Part shown: positions 23,886 to 33,772 of the stretch, one piece after another | Position numbering within the stretch: position 1 is the first letter of the stretch | Layout of the letters: every line of letters starts with the position of its first letter | NCBI GenBank assembly: GCA_039111635.1 | Contig: JBCAQO010000011.1 | Location: 434,001 to 498,000, forward strand | Origin: Heterobasidion occidentale | Lineage: Eukaryota > Basidiomycota > Agaricomycetes > Russulales > Bondarzewiaceae | Direction of reading: 5' to 3' | Length of the DNA stretch: 64,000 nucleotides | Program-made: the position numbers and the translations under genes | The notes under the pieces: model-generated | Seen by the model: only the letters and a program-made list of their open reading frames with translations | Database searches by the model: none | What the model was told of the DNA's origin: nothing

Positions 23886-25371
23886 ATGGCGGACGATGTC
23901 GCATTTTCGGGCACTCGACCGCGCCGCTCCGCTCGCCTTCCGACACGCATCCCGTCCACGACGACGAAGAGCGTCGACACACGGCCACGACGTGCAGCGA
24001 CGGGGAACAGCAGGACTAAAGCTGTGCCTGTGGACAAGGCAAAGGCGGGCGGGAGTGGTAAGACAAAGGCGAGCGATCCAGCTGAAAAGCTCAGAGTTTT
24101 GCTCCACGAGCCGAAGAGCGCCTTGACGAAGTTGGACATGAGCGTACGTCGCACCAGCCGATCTCTGCAGAAAATCATTCGTGAACTTATGGATCTGATG
24201 CAGGACGTGATCAATGCCGATACATGGAACGCGCTGTCCTCAGCGTCTCAAGCGCGCCTCGTCTCCCTACTTCCTCCGATCGCCTTTAGGGGGTTCCAGC
24301 CGAGCTTGGACCCGACACACCCTTTTCGACGCTGGAAGGACGAGCAGCACGTACGATGTGCTGCCCAACATCCAGATCTATCTCCCCACAAGCCGAAGCC
24401 CGAACTCTCAATCACATCGCTCTCATCTAGCACACTCGAGCGCATCGAGCCGCCTTCCTCCCCGCTCAGCAACCCACCCTCCTCCCGGTCTCCCTCGCCT
24501 TCACTTCCATCTCGGCTCCAGGATCTTGACCTCGGGTGCTTCAAAGATGGGCACTTCCTCTCCGCTATGCAGACATTCCAAGATCACCTCTACACGGGCT
24601 GGATGACGGCTGCGCACAAGCAGATGGTAGAATTTTACAGGGAGGGGGTTGAGAACGGGACGCTGCATGCGCCATGGAAAGACGAAGCTTGGGAAGAGGA
24701 CGAGCGAGACGAAGAGATGTGGTCGCTGCTGCACCTGCTGCCGCCCGCGCTCAAATGCCGGCATCAAAAGCTCGTGCAGGGTGCGTATATTTCACAATCA
24801 AGCTCCAGCGTCCATTTGTGACAGGAATGCACGTTTGTTAACAGAGCTCCAAAGGAGCTGAGACTCCTCGATCTCGTGAAACGACACATCGTGCAAGCCG
24901 GCGACGTGCTGGTCTACAGACGGCACTTTGTGCAGGCGGGCATAACAGTCGAAAAAGACGTCCTGGTCAGCGCTCTCGCCCTCCTGAACTTTCTTCGTAC
25001 GCTGATTGATTGAATCATCACCCCTATGCATGCCCAGATCGAAGTCGTCCGCCCCAAATCACTCGTCGTTTTGCTCCCATCGGGGGACGAGCTCGCTCCC
25101 CGCGCACATCCTCGCGCATGGCTCGGACATGAACGTCGACGGCGAGTCGCTCCGCTCGGCAGAAATCACGAGTCCGAGCCACCTCGAAACCACCATCCTC
25201 GACCTCGACGGGCGCGTCGAGCGCGGACAGCGGCCCAACTCGAACGCGTGGAAGTCTCTGGTGGTGTGGCGATGGCGGGAAGACGGGTTCGAGGCCGGCG
25301 AGGAGAGAGGAGGCAGGGAGAAGCGGAACACGCTGTTCTACCTGCGGAGCTGCAGCTACTATGACATATGA
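23886..25371 (+). CDS. ASXH/DEUBAD-like nuclear protein, right copy
   Basis: ATG 23886 (MADDVAFSGTRPRRSARLP). Exon 1 23886-24780, exon 2 24847-24965, exon 3 25038-25371. A basic N-terminus (about residues 1-65) precedes a segment resembling the Asx-homology/DEUBAD fold: PAEKLRVLLHEPKSALTKLD, then DVINADTWNALSSASQARLV and SLLPP, about residues 65-135. In animals this fold activates BAP1/UCH-type deubiquitinases and is found in INO80 and ASXL proteins; a chromatin role here is inference. A Ser/Pro-rich linker and a conserved C-terminal part (LRLLDLVKRHIVQAGDVLVY, IEVVRPKSLVVLLPSG) follow. Exon 3 lacks 2 nt after PSG relative to the left copy (gggggac versus ggggggcac), shifting the frame. Using the left exon 3 the protein would be 449 residues. 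Confidence 0.7.
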
Positions 25372-26353
25372 TGTGATGGTTTCATTTTTCTGTGTTCTGA
25401 CTGCGGCATCAAACCTTTGTACTTTTAGAATCGTAGAGCCATCGCGCCTCGCAACTCCTTGCTATCCGGGCGTCGACGTCAGCACGGGCGTCTGGCAGAT
25501 AAGTGCATAGCATCCGAAGTGCTTTCGAAACACTTCGGCCATCACACATCTTCTCCTTACGGTGACCTGAAAACATGAAGTCAACCGTTTGGCTTGCTCG
25601 GCGCTCAGGCTCGCTCAGGGCGTCTCTGAGCTTCGGCATTTCGGCAGCGGGCTGGCGCTAGCGTATGTAAGCGCCGGCAGTCCATCCATCTCCTTTGGCG
25701 GTGTGCACTTCGCCCTACCACTTCCTCTTTTCATGATATTGCACACACACGCCACTCTCACGGAGTTCCGCTCGGATTGCTCTGATGACTGAGCAAATGA
25801 TGCGTCGTTAACGAGGTCGACTGGCGCGCAACGTACTGAAGACAGTCCAATTACTCAATCAACAGTCAATCAACACCTGCATCGTGGCCAGAGTCACCCC
25901 AGTGCTGTCATCTCAATTCGAAGTTTCGTACTGCTCTCACGATGAAGAACTCGATGGGCCCGCTTGAAGTTGAATGGGAGCGATGCTTCATGGTCTGCGG
26001 TGCCAGAATAGACTGCGCGAGCGCTTTGCTCGGAGATTGCACCAGAGAAATGGGTGGGGCCGTCGTGCATGGAACAGGCAAGGTGGGCGGCGCATTGGAC
26101 ACCGACTGGCAATGAAGCGCTGATCGGACCCCAACCGATGATGCAGGATTAATGTGAAACAGGTTCCCTGGCTGTCAATTTTAGTCAATGTGGGAGCGAC
26201 GGTTGTCGCTTCGTTCGGCGTATATAACGCGCGCAGCCCTCCTGCAAGCGCCCTCTACCCTCTGTCATTTCTTGCTGCATCTCTAGGGTGCGCACATTTT
26301 TTTCGTGGTGCTCATCAAACTTACTGAACGCAGTGGGTTCACCGCAGTGCGAC
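25372..26353. other. Intergenic with F-box promoter, right copy
   Basis: 980 bp, near identical to 14805-15787. No gene seen; TATA box at its right end. Confidence 0.45.
26221..26228 (+). promoter_or_regulatory. TATA box of F-box gene, right copy
   Basis: TATATAAC, 126-133 bp upstream of the ATG at 26354. Confidence 0.5.
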
Positions 26354-28051
26354 ATGTCGTGTTTAAACATGGGCGCTTTGCCTATACAAGATGTTGAATC
26401 ACAATCTCTGCCTCCAGTGTCTCGTCTACCAACAGAGCTGCTGATCGATATTTTTCGATATCACACTCCCGGACCCTGGAACCTTGTTCCACGCAAGGGC
26501 CTGCCTCCAACGTGGATCGCCATATCACACGTATGCCGCCGTTGGAGAGAAATCGCGATAGGTTACCCATACCTGTGGGCGAACATCATCCTCTCCAACA
26601 GATCATGGACCACAGCCATGTTGGAGCGCTCCAAACCCCTCCCCATTGTCATCAGTGCTGCGTTTGAGGGCCGTCCTCTCCGAGCTGCGCTGCTCGATGC
26701 GCTCAGCCAGGTGTCGCGTGCGCGCGAGCTCGTGCTCGAAGTGACGATGCTGCGTCATCTTCTCGAGTCCTTCAAGAACCAGCCGGCGCCGAGTCTTGAA
26801 TCGTTGCGTCTCGTGCAGAGCGTCAGCATGTCGCCCTGCGTATTGCCCGACGATGTCTTTGGAGGGCACACGCCCGTGCTGCAGAAGCTGGAATTAGATC
26901 GCGTCACGATTCACTGGTCGTCTTCTCTTTTACGTCCTATGCTCACGCATCTAGAAATCCGGAATGCACACAGAGATTTCTTGCCGAGTATGACTCAGAT
27001 GCTCGACGTCCTTGTAACTATGCCGCATCTCGACACGCTCATCCTTTCGAATGCCCTTCCTCCCTGTCATATCGCTCAGCACTTCGATATCACGAATCCT
27101 AGCCGCATCTTGCCGCTAACTTCCGTCACAAAACTGCATCTCCTTGGCACACCAGGCGAATGTTCACAGTTTCTAAATCACGTCATGATACCTGTCGATG
27201 CAGAACTCATCTTCGAATGTATCCACTTCCCTTCCACTCGCGACCTCACGCTCGTTATAGACTTGATCGAGAATGCCATCACCCATCACATGATGGCGCA
27301 GCGACAAGGGGAAGTCCAAACGCGTGCGGGCGCCATCGAAAGCATGTCCATCGGCTTTTCACATAACAGAAAGGCATGGCTGGTTGCTGGGCCTGCGCAC
27401 CCGCCATTCACCTTCTTGCCCTCTGGCAAGCGGACCGCGCGTATAGCTCTGTCCCTGCAGTGGAACGTGGATTATCTTCCGGTCACCGAGACTGAGACGC
27501 TCTTCTCGCGCCTGTGCACCCTCCCGTCGTTCGCAAACGTGGAGTCCCTGCGCGTGCAAGGCTTTATGTTCACTGCAGCCGAAAAATGGAGGGCGGCGCT
27601 AGCAAACATGAAGAGCGTGTCGCAGCTGCTAGTGTATGGCCACGCCGCGTATGGCTTTGGTCGCGTGTTCAACCCCGGCAATATGGAGGATAGCCTCCCG
27701 GAAACTCTAGAGCGCAGCCCGGACGATCATGGCGAGCCTGGGCCTCTATCTTTGTCTGGCGAGGACCACCGGAGGCCTGCTCCGCTGTTCCCCGCTTTGA
27801 AAAGCCTCCGCGTTGAGCAGGTAGACTTTTACGCCTCGACCTTGCTGATGAATCTGCGGGGGGGTATCGCGGCCAGGAACCAGTCGGGGCCGCTCGAGAA
27901 ACTAGTCGTTCGGGATTGCGATGTCTCAGAGTCGGACGTGTTGCAGTTGAGGAAGTCTGGGGTGCGTTTGTTTGAATGGGACGGTGCGGACATTGGCTTG
28001 TCTAAAATTTACCGGACGGAGCATAGGTACACCATAGACTTGGATCGCTAA
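26354..28051 (+). CDS. F-box protein with leucine-rich C-terminal region (intact copy)
   Basis: Single exon, 565 residues from ATG 26354 (MSCLNMGALPIQ); the frame is open further upstream but only through a non-ATG codon. The F-box lies at about residues 20-70: LPPVSRLPTELLIDIFRYHT, then WIAISHVCRRWREIAIGYPYLW, the layout of the expanded agaricomycete F-box families. The rest has irregular leucine-rich segments (LTHLEIRN, LDTLILSNALP, LEKLVVRDCDVSESDVLQLR). It presumably binds Skp1 and recruits substrates to an SCF ubiquitin ligase; the substrate is unknown. The same C-terminal segment recurs as a fragment at 31,344, marking a duplication breakpoint. Confidence 0.85.
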   Translation: MSCLNMGALPIQDVESQSLPPVSRLPTELLIDIFRYHTPGPWNLVPRKGLPPTWIAISHVCRRWREIAIGYPYLWANIILSNRSWTTAMLERSKPLPIVISAAFEGRPLRAALLDALSQVSRARELVLEVTMLRHLLESFKNQPAPSLESLRLVQSVSMSPCVLPDDVFGGHTPVLQKLELDRVTIHWSSSLLRPMLTHLEIRNAHRDFLPSMTQMLDVLVTMPHLDTLILSNALPPCHIAQHFDITNPSRILPLTSVTKLHLLGTPGECSQFLNHVMIPVDAELIFECIHFPSTRDLTLVIDLIENAITHHMMAQRQGEVQTRAGAIESMSIGFSHNRKAWLVAGPAHPPFTFLPSGKRTARIALSLQWNVDYLPVTETETLFSRLCTLPSFANVESLRVQGFMFTAAEKWRAALANMKSVSQLLVYGHAAYGFGRVFNPGNMEDSLPETLERSPDDHGEPGPLSLSGEDHRRPAPLFPALKSLRVEQVDFYASTLLMNLRGGIAARNQSGPLEKLVVRDCDVSESDVLQLRKSGVRLFEWDGADIGLSKIYRTEHRYTIDLDR

Positions 28052-29161
28052 TTTTTTCTTGTTATCATCGTGTTTCGACAACGATGCACTCCATTTGCGA
28101 TAAGTTTCCCATCCGGCTGCGTGCCGTTACGCGTTCCAGGGCGTCTCTTCTCAACGCTGCCACCATGGAAGCCGAGAGGCAACATTCGGATATCTAAACA
28201 TGGTAATCTCCTTCTCCTTCTCTGTCTTTCTCAGTTCTTCGTCTCCGGCGCTCCATTCTCTTTAAACTTGGTCCTGCAACTGACACGGCGGGTGGCTCGC
28301 CACTGGCCCGCCGCGGCATGATGATGCTTTGCTCAATTCGTACGGAAGTGAGTCAGCACATTTCACTTGATAATCTCCTTCTTAGGCCTTAGGCAATCGA
28401 AACGCGGTGAGCTTTTTCCAAGGGGACCCATTCGTTGATGCCCCTCGCATCGCATGCTCTATATATAGGTCCCTTGACCTGATGATGTAGTACTTCATTT
28501 GGATGGGTTGTGTCTGCCAGTCGCACAGAGTACGCCTCATCAACAACTCTTCATTTGGAGCTAGCTAATGTCATCCTCGTTAGATGCTATTTCTCAGTTA
28601 GCACTTATTGAACGATCGATGGAGCTTTCTTGGGCGCTCGACAGCTCCCTTGATGCTGCGAACCGTGATGGGCGCCGACATGAGTATCGCTCAATTCTTG
28701 CGCCCAATTCTTGCTCACTCTAGTCGATCCTCTCATGATTTCACCACAAATACATGAACTGCTTGTATGTTCCTTTACTTTCTGGATCCCAAAGCAATTC
28801 AGTTGATACCATCCGTGCTAGTTAAATATACATCCATCCGGATTGTTTCTGATGGGCAGGGCCTCAGACTCTCAGGCGCTCTGCGGTCGATCATGATCAG
28901 TCGATCGGTTCTCAAGACTGTGATCCAAACGATCAGGAGATATACAAGGTGAATCCATTCAAAGCTAGCCAGTCGAACGCTCCAGTCCTCAATTCTAGTT
29001 CCGCCCGGCAGCGCTTGTTGATTATATTTTGGTATCGGCTGGACTGCCGGTCATCCTCTGTCAGGTCAATGTTTCATCCTTTGGTTCCATTGTTTGCATG
29101 TAAGGTATAAAGATCAGGATGAATATGCGTAACGAACCGCCGCCTCCCCTCCTCAGCCATC
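28052..29161. other. Intergenic, right copy
   Basis: 1.1 kb between F-box and FAD genes. Contains TATATATAGG near 28,461 and a 51-codon frame (28568-28723) not conserved in the older paralogous unit, where the ATG region reads into a stop. It aligns patchily with 31,667-31,810 plus 32,845-33,772. Confidence 0.45.
29106..29112 (+). promoter_or_regulatory. TATA box of FAD oxidoreductase gene, right copy
   Basis: TATAAAG 50 bp upstream of ATG 29162. The paralogue has the same motif at the same distance (33717-33723). Confidence 0.6.
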
Positions 29162-30822
29162 ATGATAGGGTCTCGCCTTATGGCCGCTTTCGTCGCCTCC
29201 ACCCTCGCCATTCCACCCGACCCTGTATGTATCGTGGGTGCGGGTCCGAGCGGCCTGACGATTGCGAATGGACTCGAAGATAAAGGCTTCAGCACCATCA
29301 TATTCGAGAAGGATCCGGTGGTCGGTGGGAAGTGCCAAGAATACTACGAGTGAGCATGCGCTTTCACCACTCTCGCCCCACCAAAGAATCTGATGGCTGT
29401 CTGTAGCCCGCTCTTTCATCCTATGGGAGCTCTTTTGCTTTCGAACGAGACGTACAAAGAGACATTACCAATCGTTCAAGCGTCAGGTGTACCTCTTCTG
29501 CCTTTTGCCAACACAGTCAAAGCCTGGCTATTCGATTGGATCACAGGCGAGGTTCAGGAGTCCCCTCTTTCACCTCCCGAGCTATTCCTCCTGGTTCGGA
29601 ACGATACGCAGCGATACACAGCATTTTGGAACAACATTTTCTCTCCTCACATGACGACCATTGGATATAGGGTGTGTTTCGATCTATTTGAACTAAAGTC
29701 ATGGAAAATTGATCACCTTTTCAGAACGGTATCCCTGAGGAGTATACTGTTCCAATCTTTCAGTGGTTGTTGACGCACAATCTCACGTCCTTACAGCCGA
29801 TTTTTGAAGCCGGTATGGTTCCATACGGTTATGGAGATGTCATGGAAACGCCTGCAGTAGGTGCTCCGTCAGCTCTGATTCGTGTTTTTGAGACTGACCT
29901 TCATCCTGGTGGTAGATCTACATGCTCCAATACTTCACACCGGATATACTGCACTTTTTTGCCGGTCAACATGACGGCTACCTTGTAGGTAAGAAATGGA
30001 AATGTTGAATCTTTCAAGTCGTATGTTCTCTTATGCGTTCTCCCCAGACTTCCACCAGGTGTTTGTTCAATATGCCGAAAAGTCCGTTAAGGGTCCAATA
30101 CTGACTAATACGAATATCACCAAGATCGGTGCGTGTTTCCGCCCATATCTCATGATCGTTTGTCTGACTTTTGGGTTGAATTGCCACGTAGATCGCTCTG
30201 GTGATCATCCTGTCATCACCTACACCAGCCAAACCGGCTCCACAGCATCGCAGAGCTGCTCCAAGCTCATCCTCGCATTCCCCCCTGTCATGCACGCCCT
30301 CCAAGCTGCTAACCTCGACATCTCAGCCGACGAGACAACTGTGTTCTCTCCTCTCGGAATGACCGAGTATTGGTCAGGTGCCGTGAGCGTTGCAGCCCCG
30401 GTAGCTTCAGGTACGAAGCGGAGACATACGAAGCTGTGGGCCAGCCTTCTGCATTCGTCAGACTCTTCAACGAGTCATCTGTTGCAACGACTTGGTCATG
30501 GGGGAAATACAGGGGCAACCGGACGACAGAAGAGGCGAAGATACTCCTCAAAGAAACGCTTTCCAAAGTCAACAAGGACCCTAGGAACACGACGGAGTTG
30601 CCGCGTCCTGTCACCGATGACGACATCAAGGAGTTCAAGAAGTGGGACTATTTCGCACATTACGATCCGCGAGAGCTGCGCGCGGGATTTTATGGTAAGT
30701 TTAATGCATTACAAGGGAAGCAGAATACGTATTATGCATCTGGATTGAATGGCTTTGAGACCGTCGAGTTTGCGATTCGAGCAGGAAAGGACGTGGTAGA
30801 CACGTACTTTCCGAGTTCGTGA
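29162..30822 (+). CDS. FAD-dependent oxidoreductase (amine-oxidase-like), right copy, one frameshift
   Basis: Exons 29162-29349, 29407-29671, 29725-29856, 29916-29988, 30048-30128 and 30192-30822. The N-terminus carries a Rossmann FAD-binding motif (CIVGAGPSGLTIANGLEDKG, then IIFEK with the acidic residue at the end of beta-2, then GGKC). The C-terminal ~210 residues include SCSKLILAFPPVM and GLNGFETVEFAIRAGKDVVD, as in flavin amine-oxidase-like fungal enzymes. The substrate is unknown; secretion is not indicated. The last exon is 1 nt shorter than in the paralogue at 33,773 (CCCC at 30396-30399 versus CCCCC), which shifts the frame. The same shortfall occurs in the left copy, so it is either real or a systematic homopolymer error. 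Confidence 0.75.
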
Positions 30823-30904
30823 TTGATGTTTTGCATCTGACTAACGTCATATATACCATGCTGCGGACGTCTCAGTGAGCCCATGGGACAGGCAATACTT
30901 CCAA

Positions 30905-31335
30905 TCATAGTGAATTCTTGAGGTATTCAGACCCCTTACAGTGTACATTCTCCGGGCAAATCCAGTTACGAGTTGCCCTCTGATTCCCCCTTTCACTGAG
31001 AGCTGTAGCAGCCAGAACACCTGATATGGATGATAGGCAAGCAGACAGCGGGAATCCGCTTTCGTCAATGGCGCGAAGGGTGACTATACTCTTCGGGGCT
31101 CTGCTTGTTGAGCATCCTCTTCTTTTGGACTGCTGTAAGAGTGGACTGAGCGAGTCTTCCTGTTGTTTGTGCTGCTCCAATGACGACCCCTGCTGCTCAA
31201 CTGCCACACTGACTCCCGACGGCGTGGAGGACTGTAGGAAGTGTACTGCATTTCAGCATATTTTCGCTGTTCCCAGTATTAGTGTCCTGTCATGCACCAT
31301 TTCCTGCCAAATTGACTGTCGTTCATCACACCGTT
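30905..31335 (-). pseudogene. 3' remnant of nuclease-like gene, right copy
   Basis: Minus-strand sequence related to the terminal exons and last large intron of the gene at 35565-37414 (for example catgcaccatttcctgccaa here and gcaccgtttcctgcccaat at 36,402). It ends at the fusion with the F-box fragment at 31,344. Confidence 0.6.
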
Positions 31336-31343
31336 CCCTGCCT

Positions 31344-31600
31344 TGAAAAGCCTCCGTGTTGAGCAGGTAGACTTTTACGCCTCGACCTTGCTGACGGGAG
31401 GGTATCGCGGCCAGGAACCAGTCGGGGCCGCTCGAGAAACTGGTCGTTCGGGATTGCGATATCTCAGAGTCGGACGTGTCGCAGTCGAGGAAGTCTGGGG
31501 TGCACACTGCATTTGTTTGCATGGGACGGAGCGGACGTTGGCTTGTCCCGATTTATCGGATAAAACATAAATATACAATAGACTTAAACTACTAATGTTT
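31344..31600 (+). pseudogene. F-box gene 3' fragment, right copy
   Basis: Begins ccttgaaaagcctccgtgtt and follows 27797-28050 with substitutions and a short deletion. It lacks the F-box and most of the protein. It marks the start of the second tandem unit. Confidence 0.75.
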
Positions 31601-31810
31601 TTTTTATTGTTATCTTGATACTTCCACCTCGATGCACTCCATCTGCGATATGTTTCGCAATGCTGTTTCAGGCATGGGTCTGCGGTCTTATACGCAGAAT
31701 GACTGTCTTTCGTGTAAGGTCAGCCACTGCAGAGACTAGGTCTGCGGCTGCAGCGCGGCTGCGTGCCGTTGGCACCATGGAAGCCGAAAGGCCACGTTAC
31801 AACATCGATC

Positions 31811-32844
31811 TAAGATAGGCCGCATGCAAACACGACTACATCACGTGGAGTTACTTTCACCGTGACATTGAGTGACCATTGAGTGACCAAAGGTTGTTAA
31901 GTGGTACTTGTCAATGATAAGTCAACCCAGAGAATAGGAGTAACCAAAAGTGCACAATACTTGGTGTAGATACATGGCATATGAGTGATAATTGTATTGA
32001 TACTTTGATAGAGACTCCATGCTTAATGAGCTGCATTTAGATAAAATGGGTCCATTTATACAACCTTGGTATACTCATATCCTACTTAGATATTGAAGCT
32101 TGGGGGGCTAGAGCTGGTAGAATATATGGTGCTAAGACATTGAGAATTAATGAAGCAGTAGCCAATAGTGGCCTTGAAGCAGTTGGCTAATGTCAAAACA
32201 AAAGTCTTGCGGTGCAGGATCGAACCAAGCTGAGATAGCAAGTAGCATAAGCACAAAAATGACCAATTAACCCATCGGCCACGGGAGCTACCTTTTAGAC
32301 ACCCCAAGCTTAGCTTGACTATTTTGCCTACATTTAACTTATCGCTCTTATTCCATTCCTAGCCTTAGCACCATGAAAAAGAATCAAAACCTATCTTCTC
32401 CTTGACCAGGCCCAAAATCAAAAAAGTAGCACGGAGCAAATGTTCATAAAGTTGACACAAAGGGTTGCTTCGTGCCCAAATTCTCGATTGCTTATCGGTC
32501 AGAGAGGAGATAGCGATTCTCTATGATTGTAATGCCTTCCTCCGCCAAAAGTGACACCTTGGTATCACGTGATGTGGTCGTGTTTGCATGCGGCCTATCT
32601 TAGTCAGAGTGACACTCGAAAACATTCGAAAACTATCTCCTCATTGAGTGAGCCCTAATTCAAAAAAATAGCACCAAGAAAATGTCTGTTAAATCGATAC
32701 AAATGATCCCTTGGTGCCCAATTTCTTAATTTCTTCTCGGTGAGAGAGGAGATAGCAATTCTTTGCGAAAGTAACGCCCTTCTCCGCCAAAAGTGACACC
32801 TCTGTATCATGTGATGTAGTCGCGTTTGCATGCGGCCTATCTTA
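31811..32844. mobile_element. Non-autonomous TA-flanked inverted-repeat transposon with duplicated right end
   Basis: The left terminus TAAGATAGGCCGCATGCAAA (31811 on) recurs inverted at 32565-32602 with one mismatch in about 36 nt, and again at 32807-32844. The last 242 bp (32603-32844) are a divergent tandem repeat of 32361-32602. No transposase frame is visible. The flanks read gatc-TA and TA-actttgg. The older paralogous unit, which lacks the insertion (near 28,195: gatatcTAaacatgg), supports insertion at a TA dinucleotide, as for Tc1/mariner-like elements. Confidence 0.75.
32217..32281 (-). repeat. tRNA-like pol III promoter segment inside the transposon
   Basis: On the minus strand an A-box-like TGGCCGATGGGTTAATTGG (32281-32263) is followed about 40 nt later by a canonical B box GGTTCGATCC (32226-32217). 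Flanking acceptor arms do not pair well, so it is a tRNA relic or SINE head, not a functional tRNA. Confidence 0.4.
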
Positions 32845-33772
32845 ACTTTGGACGGTCTCCATCCTTCTCTATCTCTTTTTTGTCTGGCCCAGTTCTTCGT
32901 CTCTCCGGTACTCTATCCACTTCTAACCTAGTCTTGCAAACACCGAGTGGCCCGTCGGGATGATCGTTTGCTCAATGCGTCCAGACGTGAGTCAGCACAT
33001 CCACTTGTAAAACTCCTTAGGCAATTGAAACTCCAGCGAATCCATGCCCCTCGCCTCGCACAGGTCCCTGTCAATCTCACGATCATGTGCTCAATTTGGA
33101 TGAGCTATCTCTGGCGGCCTCGAGTACGCCTCTCCCCCTTTATGCGAAGTTCGTGTCATCTAGGTTCGATGCTGTCTCAGTTGGCACCTATTGGAATCCT
33201 TGTCACGATTGATAGAAATTCCTTGGGCATCAGACAGCTCCGCTGAGTATGCTGCGTCAGACTACAAACTGTGGTGGGCGCCGACACGAGTACCGCTCTA
33301 TTTTCACTCATTTTAATAAGCCCTCTCACGATCTTGACACGAAGATGTCAAGTGCTTGTCTGGTACATTCCTTGACTTTCTGGATCCCACAAGTCAGTCA
33401 ATTAATACTCATTTCACCAGCCAGTTTCACCTCAATCCAGGTTTTTTTCGATGAGCAGGACCTCGACTTCTCAAACCCCACCCTCAAGTAAATTACGATC
33501 ATCCAATCGGTTCTCAACCGTGATTCAGACGATTAAAGGATATTCGGGAAATGGGAAACTTCTTCCATTCAAAGTTTGTCATTTGAGTGCTCCACCAGTG
33601 ATTTCTGGCTTCAAGCTGACAGCGCTTATTGGGTATACTTTGGTATCGCCTGAACTATCTGTCATCCTCTGTCAAGCTTATGTTTCATCCTTTCGTTCCA
33701 TTGTCTGCATGCATGGTATAAAGACAAGGAAGAATATGCGCAACGACTTACCGACTCCCCTCCTCAGCCATC
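32845..33772. other. Intergenic upstream of second FAD gene
   Basis: Diverged duplicate of 28,210-29,161 with recognisable blocks (agttcttcgtctc, gtgagtcagcacat). No gene is seen; TATA box at its right end. Confidence 0.5.
33717..33723 (+). promoter_or_regulatory. TATA box of second FAD gene
   Basis: TATAAAG 50 bp upstream of ATG 33773, matching the first copy in position. Confidence 0.6.

Larger units (their letters stand above)
21194..31666 (+). repeat. Right copy of the ~10.5-kb near-identical block
   Basis: Starts inside the epsin third exon right after the N run, and repeats 10584-21093 up to tgctgt at 31,666, after which unique sequence continues. Confidence 0.9.

Noticed and set aside
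26288..26353. Upstream extension of the F-box protein (MRTFFSW...)
   Set aside because: The first codon is GTG, not ATG; the first usable ATG is 26354.
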